From positions 1,199,330 to 1,263,329 of the forward strand of contig JAJEEG010000006.1 of the NCBI GenBank assembly GCA_022821085.1: DNA of 64,000 nucleotides, written 5' to 3'. The position numbers and the translations under genes are program-made. This DNA is from Candidatus Latescibacterota bacterium (lineage in GTDB: Bacteria > JAAXHH01). Below the pieces are notes generated by a model. It saw only the letters and a list, made by a program, of their open reading frames with translations, had not been told where the DNA came from and did not search any database. This document shows positions 16,675-23,926 of the stretch, in pieces (the first letter of the stretch is position 1; every line of letters starts with the position of its first letter).

Positions 16675-19008
16675 ATGGCCGTCACGCTGGCTAATGCGCT
16701 TACCGCGTATTTCGACTTCATCTGGATGTCCTTCCTGTTGCTGGGGCCGATGCTGATCCTGGGTCTGCTGCTCTCCGGCCTGATCCACGTGTTCATCTCC
16801 CGGGAAGCGATACTGAAATGGCTCCAGGACGACAGCCTCCGGTCGGTATCCGTCAGCTCGGCGGTCGGCGTGCCGGTCCCGCTCTGCAGTTGCTCCGTCG
16901 TCCCCGTCGTGGCCGAAATGCGCCGGAAGGGCGCTTCCCGTTCGTCCTGCATGGCCTTCCTGATCACCGCGCCGGAAACCGGAGCGGACTCCATCCTCGT
17001 CACCAACGCGTTTTTCGGGTTCATCGCCGCCGTGGTACGCCCCGTCATCAGTTTCATCACGGCCGTCGTAGCGGGCATTTTCTGCATTGGCCTGATCCGT
17101 GACGACAGTGGTGAAATCAAGCCGGGCGAGGAAGATCACCATGGTCACGACCATGACCACGATCATCACGACCATGATCACGATCATCACGACCATGATC
17201 ACGACCACGACCACGCGGTCCATGATCCGTTGATATCGGACAAGGACGACTGCTACGTCAGTCCCGCCGCCATGAAGATCCTGATGACGCGGTGGATCAA
17301 GAGCATTACCACCGTGGCATCCACCTGGAAGTTCGGATCGTGGATCAAACCCGAATTCTACCGCGAAATCCTCGGGGAACAGACGAGAAAGTCCAGCCGG
17401 GCCGCCGAGGAGGACCGGGTGGCGGAGGAATACCCCGGCCTCGATTTCAAGAAGATCGTCAAACACATCATGCACTACGGTTTTGTTGAGATCGCCGACG
17501 ATATTCTTTTCGCGCTGCTCGTCGGCATTGCACTGGGCGGTGTGCTCTTTCTCGTCATTCCGGCCGACCTGATGTCGAACGAGTACGCGCGCTGGCTGAG
17601 CTACCCCGTCATGATCATCGTCGGCGTGCCCCTCTACATATGCGCCTCGGCCAGCACGCCGATAGCGGCCGCGCTGGTGGCCCGAGGCGTGAGCCCCGGC
17701 GCCGCGCTGATTTTCCTGATGACCGGACCGGCGACCAACACGAGCACGATCGCCATCATCATGAGCCAGTTCGGTGCGCGTTTCGCGGCCGTCTACGTTA
17801 CCTCCGTCATCGCGGTTACCGCCGTGATCGGCATCGCCATCGATTTCATGCTGCTGGCGACGGGCTTCACGATTTCCGTCAATCTCCTTCCTTCCGAGTC
17901 CCCCGCAATCCAGTTCATACAGTGGGGCGGCGCGATCTTTTTGATCGTGCTGATCATCTGGCGGTACCGCGCGGGCGCCATGCGCAGGGGATACGAAGAC
18001 ATGATGGTCAACGTCCGTCCGTTGTCCAGGCCCTGGCGGAACGCCTGGAAGCGGCTGACCCGGGACCGGTCCTTCCGGGGTACGGTCTCACCCACCACTC
18101 CCCTGGGCATGATGCTCTGGGGACTGCTGCTGGTGCTGTTCCTCGGCAGCGGGTTCACTACCGTACCGCCCGGACACGTCGGATATGGCCGGCTATTCGG
18201 TCAAGTATACTGGAAAGACCTTCAGCCCGGGCTGCATTACCTGGCGCCCCGCCCCCTGGTGCAGGTGGACAAGTGGCCGGTCAAGGAAGTGAAGTCCATC
18301 ATGTCCGACACGCCATACGAATACGTGTCGGGCGATCTGAACATGTTAACGCTCACCCTGGACGTCCAGTACCGGGTGAAAGACCCGTACACGTATCATT
18401 ACCGTACGGTCAATCCGGAAGAGATCATTGAAGACGCGGTCCGCGAGCACCTTCGCACTTACATCAATGCCCGCGACCTCGACCGCCTGCTCACCGCATA
18501 CCGGGCGGACATGGTCGATGAACTGACGAATCTCTTCGTCGTGGATGCCGAGATGCATGGAGACAAGACGGTGCTCAGCACCGTAGATCTCGTTAAGGTC
18601 AGCCTGCTGGACATCACCCCCGCCGCGGAAGCGATGAATTCGTTCCGGGAGATCTCCAGCGCCCAGGAAGACCGGGAGCGGATCATCGTCAACGCGCAGA
18701 GGTTCATGGTCTCGCTGGTGCCGCGTGCCCACGGCAATGCCGAATATGAAAGAGAACAGGCCGATGGAGAGGCCTTCAGGAAAGTGGCGACCTCCGCGGC
18801 GGAAGCGGATGCCATCATGGTCATTTCATCGGCGATGCAGACGGCGCCGGAAGTTCTGAGGAACATGCTCTGGCGCGAGAAGCTGGAATCCGCACTCGCG
18901 GGCAACCCCAAGATCATCGTGCCCAACCGGCAGAGTTTCAACAAGGTCGCGATCTGGAAGAAAAGAACGGCGGAGCCCGCCGCTCCGGCCGGCCACGACA
19001 GGAGGTAA
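16675..19008 (+). CDS. SO_0444-type Cu/Zn permease fused to an HflK-like SPFH domain
   Basis: A 777-residue two-part membrane protein. Residues ~10-440 are a COG0701 permease of the SO_0444 Cu/Zn efflux group: PLCSCSVVPVV holds the CxC pair (C71, C73), TAPETGADSI is the matching second motif, and the two helical halves are joined by a cytosolic or periplasmic loop with a His/Asp-rich run at residues 154-183. After a further membrane span (~residues 480-500) comes an SPFH/band-7 domain, PPGHVGYGRLFGQVY through a long helical AQEDRERIIVNAQRF region, most like HflK. No FtsH gene is near. ATG at 16675 is preferred over the adjacent TTG because GGGAG sits 8 bases upstream. First gene of the cluster; HflC follows after 6 bases. 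A single frame spans the join, with no stop or frameshift, so the fusion looks real. Coupling of metal export to an SPFH scaffold is inference. Confidence 0.87.
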   Translation: MAVTLANALTAYFDFIWMSFLLLGPMLILGLLLSGLIHVFISREAILKWLQDDSLRSVSVSSAVGVPVPLCSCSVVPVVAEMRRKGASRSSCMAFLITAPETGADSILVTNAFFGFIAAVVRPVISFITAVVAGIFCIGLIRDDSGEIKPGEEDHHGHDHDHDHHDHDHDHHDHDHDHDHAVHDPLISDKDDCYVSPAAMKILMTRWIKSITTVASTWKFGSWIKPEFYREILGEQTRKSSRAAEEDRVAEEYPGLDFKKIVKHIMHYGFVEIADDILFALLVGIALGGVLFLVIPADLMSNEYARWLSYPVMIIVGVPLYICASASTPIAAALVARGVSPGAALIFLMTGPATNTSTIAIIMSQFGARFAAVYVTSVIAVTAVIGIAIDFMLLATGFTISVNLLPSESPAIQFIQWGGAIFLIVLIIWRYRAGAMRRGYEDMMVNVRPLSRPWRNAWKRLTRDRSFRGTVSPTTPLGMMLWGLLLVLFLGSGFTTVPPGHVGYGRLFGQVYWKDLQPGLHYLAPRPLVQVDKWPVKEVKSIMSDTPYEYVSGDLNMLTLTLDVQYRVKDPYTYHYRTVNPEEIIEDAVREHLRTYINARDLDRLLTAYRADMVDELTNLFVVDAEMHGDKTVLSTVDLVKVSLLDITPAAEAMNSFREISSAQEDRERIIVNAQRFMVSLVPRAHGNAEYEREQADGEAFRKVATSAAEADAIMVISSAMQTAPEVLRNMLWREKLESALAGNPKIIVPNRQSFNKVAIWKKRTAEPAAPAGHDRR
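17134..17223 (+). repeat. His/Asp-rich coding repeat (metal-binding loop)
   Basis: CATGATCACGACCA-type codon repeats encode about 30 residues made almost only of His and Asp (residues 154-183 of the permease fusion). The ZIP gene downstream has a comparable run. Confidence 0.9.
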
Positions 19009-19014
19009 AGGCAA

Positions 19015-19908
19015 ATGACCGGTAAAGGACGTGGCATCCGGACGGCCATCGTCGCACTCGTGCTGGCGGCGATCGTCTACGACTGTTTCTACGTGATCAA
19101 CGAGACCCAGCAGGGGGTCCTGACCAATTTCGGCCGGATTTCTCCTCCGGTGAAGCAGCCGGGACTGCACGTCAAGTGGCCCCGCCCGATCTCGAAAGTC
19201 TACAAAGTGGACCGAAGGCTGCAGACGCTGACCGACGTCTCCCATGAATTGATTACCGAAGACCAGAAGAACATCCTGATCAGCGGCTACCTGCTCTGGC
19301 GCATCGTGGATCCCATCCTCTACGTGGAGGCGATTCGTACCGGCGAAAACGCCACGGAACGACTGCGGGACCTCTATCTGTCGAGCAGCGGGATCGTAAT
19401 CAGCAACAAGGCCCGGGACGCCTTCATCAGCCTGGGTCTGGAACACGAAGACCTGCACGAAGCGGCCCGTGACATCCTGAGCAGCATCGCGCCCATCGCC
19501 AGTGCGAATTACGGCATCGAGGTACTGAAAGCCGGGATCATCGAGTATACGCTTCCCGTGGAGAACCGCCCGGCCGTGATACAGCGCATGATCTCGGAGC
19601 GCGCGCGCATCGCGGCCCGCTACCGGAGCGAAGGCGAAGAGATGGCCATACGCATCGAAGCGCTGGCGATCAACGAACACGAGAAGCTCATGGCGGAAGC
19701 CCACGCGGAAGCCACGGCCATTCTCGGCGAGGCGGAAGCGGAAGCGATGGCGCTGCTCGGCAGGGCCTACCGGAGCGACCCGGCTTTCTACCGGTTCATC
19801 CGTGCGCTCGACAGTTACGACCTGATCATCGACAAGAATACGACCCTCATGCTGCCGGCCGACAACGAGCTGTTCAGGTACCTGGACAGCCGAACGGTTC
19901 CCCGGTAA
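19015..19908 (+). CDS. HflC-like SPFH protein
   Basis: A 297-residue single-span membrane protein of the HflC group. One N-terminal membrane helix (TAIVALVLAAIVYDCFYVI) is followed by the SPFH domain starting NETQQGVLTNFGRISPPVKQPGLHVKWP and a long charged helix (EKLMAEAHAEATAILGEAEAEAMALLGRAY), ending in the HflC-like LDSYDLIIDKNTTLMLP. In E. coli HflK and HflC form a cage around FtsH; here the HflK partner would be the SPFH half of the upstream permease fusion. AGGAGG overlaps the upstream stop region 9 bases before this ATG, so translation is coupled. Third member of the SPFH set follows 15 bases downstream. Confidence 0.92.
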   Translation: MTGKGRGIRTAIVALVLAAIVYDCFYVINETQQGVLTNFGRISPPVKQPGLHVKWPRPISKVYKVDRRLQTLTDVSHELITEDQKNILISGYLLWRIVDPILYVEAIRTGENATERLRDLYLSSSGIVISNKARDAFISLGLEHEDLHEAARDILSSIAPIASANYGIEVLKAGIIEYTLPVENRPAVIQRMISERARIAARYRSEGEEMAIRIEALAINEHEKLMAEAHAEATAILGEAEAEAMALLGRAYRSDPAFYRFIRALDSYDLIIDKNTTLMLPADNELFRYLDSRTVPR

Positions 19909-19923
19909 AACAGGCACTGAACC

Positions 19924-21261
19924 ATGGCAAACGAAAACCGGCCTTTACCCTATAGCACACGCATTATCTACGCCCTGTTCGATGCGGCCCGGGCCTTCGG
20001 CTGGAACCGGCTGTTCTGGAGCCTGGCCGCCCTGTCCGTCGCCGCCGTGCTGGCGAGTGGGTTCTATATCGTCAAAAAGGAGGAACAGGGCGTCCTCGTG
20101 CGGTTTGGCAAGGTGGTGGACGAAAACATCGGCCCGGGTATCCATTACTGCGTGCCGTTCATCTACGAAACCCACATCCGCAAGGTAAAGCGCATCGTCC
20201 GCGTGCCCATCGTCAGCGAGGCAACGATGGGAGATACGCACGTCACGTTGTTGTCCGGCGATACGAACCTGGTCGAACTGGACGTGGCCGTGCAGTTCAA
20301 GATCGACAACCTGCGCAGCTACCTGTTCGCGGTTACCGACCCGACGATGCTTATGACCATGATCGTGCGGGAGGAAATGGTCAACATCGTGGGGCAGAAC
20401 TTCATCGACCTGATCCTGACGTCCAACCGCAGCATCATCGAACGGCACCTCCACGATTATCTCGCAGGGCGCCTGGAGGCGATCGACATCGGTATCGAAC
20501 TGGTCGACCTGAACATCGTGGACATACGTCCCATCGAGGAGACCGTGGAAGCGTTCCGGGACGTCAACGACGCCATTTCCGAGCGTATGCAGTCCATCAG
20601 CAACGCCAATCAGCGCAGGGAGAAGCTCGTCGCCCGGACGAAGGGACAGACGGAAGCGATCATCATGGATGCCCGGGCCACGGCCCGGGAACGGGTCCTT
20701 CAGGCCGAGAGCAGCGCCGGCGCTTTCACCAGCTTGCTTGACGAATACCGGAGGCAGCCGGCACAGGTCGGCATCACCCGGTACTGGCAGCGCATGCGCA
20801 CGATCTTCTCTGAAGCGAACCTGGCGGCGGTCAATCCCGGCAACGACGCGAATATCGAGGTCAATCTCATCGACGAAGGATCGGGTCTGACGCCCGCGGA
20901 CATGGCTTTCGATTCACCGGGCGCCCTCGCCGCAACCGGCCCCGATTCCCTGGACAGACCCATTTTTTCGACGCTTCCACCGGATATACACCGGTATGAG
21001 AATATCGACCGGGATGGCTTCCTCATCGAAGGCAGATTCCATAGCCGCAACACGGAGCGGGATCATCTACCGGTGGCCGCGCCGCGATCGCTCATTTTCG
21101 ACACGCCGTCCATTTTCAGCCACGGCCACGTAACGACCAGCAGCGTGGACGAGGCGAGTCAGGCCGGTGAAAAAGCGCTGGCAGAGACCATGCATGAAGA
21201 AGAAAAAGAAGAAGAAGCGAAAGCGGGTACCGAAGGGAGTCAAAGTGATCCGAAGCAATAG
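19924..21261 (+). CDS. HflK-like SPFH protein with C-terminal extension
   Basis: A 445-residue SPFH protein. A membrane helix near residues 32-50 (LAALSVAAVLASGFYIV) precedes KKEEQGVLVRFGKVVDENIGPG, the band-7 opening, and NIVDIRPIEETVEAFRDVNDAISERMQSISNANQRREKLVARTKGQTEAI, an HflK-like segment. The last ~150 residues are polar, poorly conserved-looking, and end in an acidic EEKEEEAKA tail; this extension is unusual. It lies between HflC and the binding-protein gene and overlaps the start of the latter by 17 bases. It is the third SPFH unit encoded in a row. Confidence 0.88.
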   Translation: MANENRPLPYSTRIIYALFDAARAFGWNRLFWSLAALSVAAVLASGFYIVKKEEQGVLVRFGKVVDENIGPGIHYCVPFIYETHIRKVKRIVRVPIVSEATMGDTHVTLLSGDTNLVELDVAVQFKIDNLRSYLFAVTDPTMLMTMIVREEMVNIVGQNFIDLILTSNRSIIERHLHDYLAGRLEAIDIGIELVDLNIVDIRPIEETVEAFRDVNDAISERMQSISNANQRREKLVARTKGQTEAIIMDARATARERVLQAESSAGAFTSLLDEYRRQPAQVGITRYWQRMRTIFSEANLAAVNPGNDANIEVNLIDEGSGLTPADMAFDSPGALAATGPDSLDRPIFSTLPPDIHRYENIDRDGFLIEGRFHSRNTERDHLPVAAPRSLIFDTPSIFSHGHVTTSSVDEASQAGEKALAETMHEEEKEEEAKAGTEGSQSDPKQ

Positions 21262-22408
21262 ACCTTACGGCCTTGTGTCGCTGGTTGCCGCGCTCTTCAT
21301 CGCAACGCTGGCGCACCCATTGCCGGTCCGGGCGGAGACGGGCGTAACTTCCGAAGCCATCGTTTTCGGCCAGAGCGCGTGCTTCACGGGTCCCAACCGC
21401 AACCTGGGCCTGTACTACCGGGCGGGCATCCTTTCGGCCTTCGAAGAACTGAACCGCGCGGGCGGCATCAACGGAAGAACGCTAAGACTGCTTTCGCTGG
21501 ACGATGGGTATGAACCCGAGCAGGCCGCGGCCAACGCCGAGCGCTTTGCCGAAGAGAATGACGTGTTCGCGGTGATCGGCGGCGTGGGAACGCCGACCGC
21601 CAGGCGGATCGCCCCCGTGCTGCGCAGTGCCGGCATCCCCTTTGTAGGCCCCTTCACAGGCGCGGATTTCCTTCGCAATTTCGACCGGTTCCCCAACGTC
21701 GTCAACCTGCGGGCCGCGTACCTGGACGAAGTCGTGACCATGGTCGATTACATCGTGAACGACCTGGGCAAGAACCGGTTCGGTGTGATTTACCAGGACG
21801 ACGCCTTCGGCCGATCCGTGCTTCGGAACTACCAGACCGCCCTTGAAGCTCATGACCTCCCGATACTCGCCAAGACCGCCCACTCGCGCAATACCCACGC
21901 GGTCCACGCGGGCCTGTTCATGATCTCCAAGGCGGACCTCGACGCCATCTTGATCGTGGGGTCTTACGCCGCGAACTCCGAAATCATCAACCTGTCCCAT
22001 TCGCTGGGCCACGACTATATCGTGGCCAATCTCTCTTTCGTTCTTTCCCAGGAACTGAAAAAACTGGTCGAAAACCGCAGCGAAAAAATCCTGGTGACCG
22101 AGGTAATACCGGATCCGAACAGCAACAGCAGCCGGATCGCCCGGCGGTTCAGAAATGCATTGAGACCGGAATACGGCCAGACTGAATCCGTGGCGACCCT
22201 GGTGAACGAGGTGGCCTTCGAAGGATACATCCTGGGTAGATTCGTCATCGATGTGCTCGAACGCATGGGTGGAGAACTGACGAGGGAACACTTCCTGCGT
22301 GTCGCGCTGTCGCCCGAAAGCGTCATGCTCGACGACTGGCAACTGGAATTCGCGCCGGGAACGAATGCCGGATCCACCTTTATCCGGCTTACCAACCTGG
22401 GCGAATGA
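21245..22408 (+). CDS. type I periplasmic binding protein (LivK-like), no ABC partner
   Basis: A 387-residue ABC-type branched-chain amino-acid/urea binding protein with a Sec signal (LVSLVAALFIATLAHPLPVRA). The mature part opens VFGQSACFTGPNRNLGLYYRAGILSAFEELNRAGGINGR, the classic LivK-like start, with GGVGTPTARR and VGPFTGADFLR in the ligand cleft. No permease or ATPase subunit gene is anywhere in the window. It is clearly paralogous to the product at 28361-29572 (same FGQSA, VGTPT, PFTGA and FLR blocks). The start is taken at GTG 21245 with GGGAG 5 bases upstream; an in-frame ATG at 21194 would add a Lys-rich leader. Overlap with the SPFH gene places it firmly in the metal/SPFH operon, so sensing rather than uptake is my inference. 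Confidence 0.87.
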   Translation: MIRSNRPYGLVSLVAALFIATLAHPLPVRAETGVTSEAIVFGQSACFTGPNRNLGLYYRAGILSAFEELNRAGGINGRTLRLLSLDDGYEPEQAAANAERFAEENDVFAVIGGVGTPTARRIAPVLRSAGIPFVGPFTGADFLRNFDRFPNVVNLRAAYLDEVVTMVDYIVNDLGKNRFGVIYQDDAFGRSVLRNYQTALEAHDLPILAKTAHSRNTHAVHAGLFMISKADLDAILIVGSYAANSEIINLSHSLGHDYIVANLSFVLSQELKKLVENRSEKILVTEVIPDPNSNSSRIARRFRNALRPEYGQTESVATLVNEVAFEGYILGRFVIDVLERMGGELTREHFLRVALSPESVMLDDWQLEFAPGTNAGSTFIRLTNLGE

Positions 22409-22432
22409 CAACCTGCAAACGAGGTGCGGCCA

Positions 22433-22921
22433 TTGAAGAAGGTAGATGAGTTTACCGTCGAGGAAATCGGCGAGGAGTGGTTGCGCGAGCTGTACAAGGT
22501 CGTTGCGCTCCGGCGCGGCACCATGTTCAGGATGATCACCGAATCGGCCCGGCTCCTGTTGTTCGGCAACGCGGGCGGCGCCGCGCTGATCATCGGTTTC
22601 ATGAGCACGGCGACGGGCGACCAGGGATCCTCCTACCACTGGTTCAGCCTGTTTTCGCTGCTTGCCTTCGCCCTGGGCACCCTGGCCTCTGCCATGACGA
22701 TGATCCTGGTAGCCGTGGTATCCGTGAAGGAAGCCCACGGCGCCGAGAAGGGGCTGAAGCGATTCGTCGACGGTGAAATCAACCGCTCACAGGTCATGTT
22801 TACCATTGAGGAACAGACCTTCCGCCTCGCGGATTCGGCCACCGTTTCCGGGGTCGTTAGCGCGTTGGGGTTCATGGTGGGCGGGCTGATCACCATTGCC
22901 CTGCTCATGATTTTCTTCTAG
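22433..22921 (+). CDS. small two-to-three-span membrane protein, unknown
   Basis: A 162-residue protein. After a charged N-terminal ~35 residues (VDEFTVEEIGEEWLRELYKVV) there are hydrophobic segments LLLFGNAGGAALIIGF, WFSLFSLLAFALGTLASAMTMILVAVVSV and a C-terminal SALGFMVGGLITIALLMIFF, so three membrane spans are likely. No family is recognised. TTG at 22433 is favoured because GAGG lies 8 bases before it; GTG at 22424 is the alternative. It follows the binding protein gene by 24 bases and precedes the ZIP gene, so it belongs to the cluster. Confidence 0.7.
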   Translation: MKKVDEFTVEEIGEEWLRELYKVVALRRGTMFRMITESARLLLFGNAGGAALIIGFMSTATGDQGSSYHWFSLFSLLAFALGTLASAMTMILVAVVSVKEAHGAEKGLKRFVDGEINRSQVMFTIEEQTFRLADSATVSGVVSALGFMVGGLITIALLMIFF

Positions 22922-23017
22922 ATGAAATCCTTCCAGGTCCGCATGCCGCCGTTGTGCCATCCTCTGTCGTCCTGGCCAAACGCACGTTCCCGTCCACGTT
23001 AGGACTCGTCCAACAAG

Positions 23018-23899
23018 ATGAACGATATCCTGTTGCTCCTCATCGTATATTCGACGGCGATCTTCGCCGTGTCCCTGCTCGGCGGCAAGCTCTCGGCTAT
23101 CGTCACCATGACCCACACCCGCACGCAACTGGTCATGAGTCTCGTGGCGGGGTTTCTCCTGGGCGTCGCCATGTACCATCTGCTGTTGCACAGCCTCGAA
23201 GACATCCCCGGTCCGCATGCCGGTGAAATCGCCGTGGGTTGCGCGGTTCTGGGCGTCATCATGATCATCGTCCTGCTGCGGATCTTCCGGTTTCATCATC
23301 ACGAATTCGACCAGGATGCGGCCCAGATACCGGACCACCACGACCACCACGACCACCACGATCACCAGGACTCGAAAGACGTCAACCCCCGTAGCGTGTT
23401 CGGCGTCGCCACGGGCCTCGGCCTGCATACCATCACCGAGGGGATCGCCCTCGGCGCCAGCATGCGTATCGGCTTGATTCACAACGAGGGAACGGTTCTC
23501 GCGGGGCTGGGCGTGTTTCTGGCGATCATGCTGCATAAGCCCCTGGATGCGTACTCCATCATCGGGCTGATGCGGGTGTCCGGTTACGGGAACCGGACCT
23601 GCACGCTGACCAATGTCGGTTTTGCCCTGCTCTGTCCGCTCATCACCGTATTGACCTTTCTTGGCGTCGGCCTCCTGAGTCAGCTCAACGAAATGCATGT
23701 CATCGGGTACGTCATGGCCTTCGCCGCCGGTGTTTTCCTGTGCATCTCCCTGAGCGACCTGCTCCCCGAGATCCAGTTTCACAGCCATGACCGCGGGATG
23801 CTCATCCTGGCCTTCCTGATCGGCATCGGTCTCGCGTACGCCCTTTTCCATTTCGAATCCGAGACCATGCACGGGCTGGACACGTTGCACTCCCATTAG
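23018..23899 (+). CDS. ZIP-family divalent metal transporter
   Basis: A 293-residue ZIP permease expected to carry Zn(II), Fe(II) or related ions through the inner membrane. Eight hydrophobic segments are visible. The transport site is in GLGLHTITEGIALGA (H137, E141) and AIMLHKPLDAYS in the next helix. The loop between helices 3 and 4 has a His-rich run (residues ~93-117, FHHHEF then PDHHDHHDHHDHQD). The ATG at 23018 has only a weak ribosome site. It sits 96 bases after the small membrane gene and 27 bases before the P1B ATPase gene. ZIP proteins usually import, which would oppose the two exporters in this cluster. Confidence 0.9.
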   Translation: MNDILLLLIVYSTAIFAVSLLGGKLSAIVTMTHTRTQLVMSLVAGFLLGVAMYHLLLHSLEDIPGPHAGEIAVGCAVLGVIMIIVLLRIFRFHHHEFDQDAAQIPDHHDHHDHHDHQDSKDVNPRSVFGVATGLGLHTITEGIALGASMRIGLIHNEGTVLAGLGVFLAIMLHKPLDAYSIIGLMRVSGYGNRTCTLTNVGFALLCPLITVLTFLGVGLLSQLNEMHVIGYVMAFAAGVFLCISLSDLLPEIQFHSHDRGMLILAFLIGIGLAYALFHFESETMHGLDTLHSH

Positions 23900-23926
23900 T
23901 TTCACCCCACACCGCGAGCAGCGCCC

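Noticed and set aside
17134-17223. Possible CRISPR-like array
   Set aside because: Repeats are codon-level His/Asp runs in frame, without spacers.
16573-17475. 300-codon minus-strand frame over the permease start and His-rich region
   Set aside because: Val/Met-rich low complexity caused by the complement of the His/Asp codons.
16675-19008. The permease-SPFH join as a missed stop or two genes
   Set aside because: A single frame spans the join without a start or ribosome site at the SPFH domain, so I keep it as one gene; reads over 18060-18180 would settle it.
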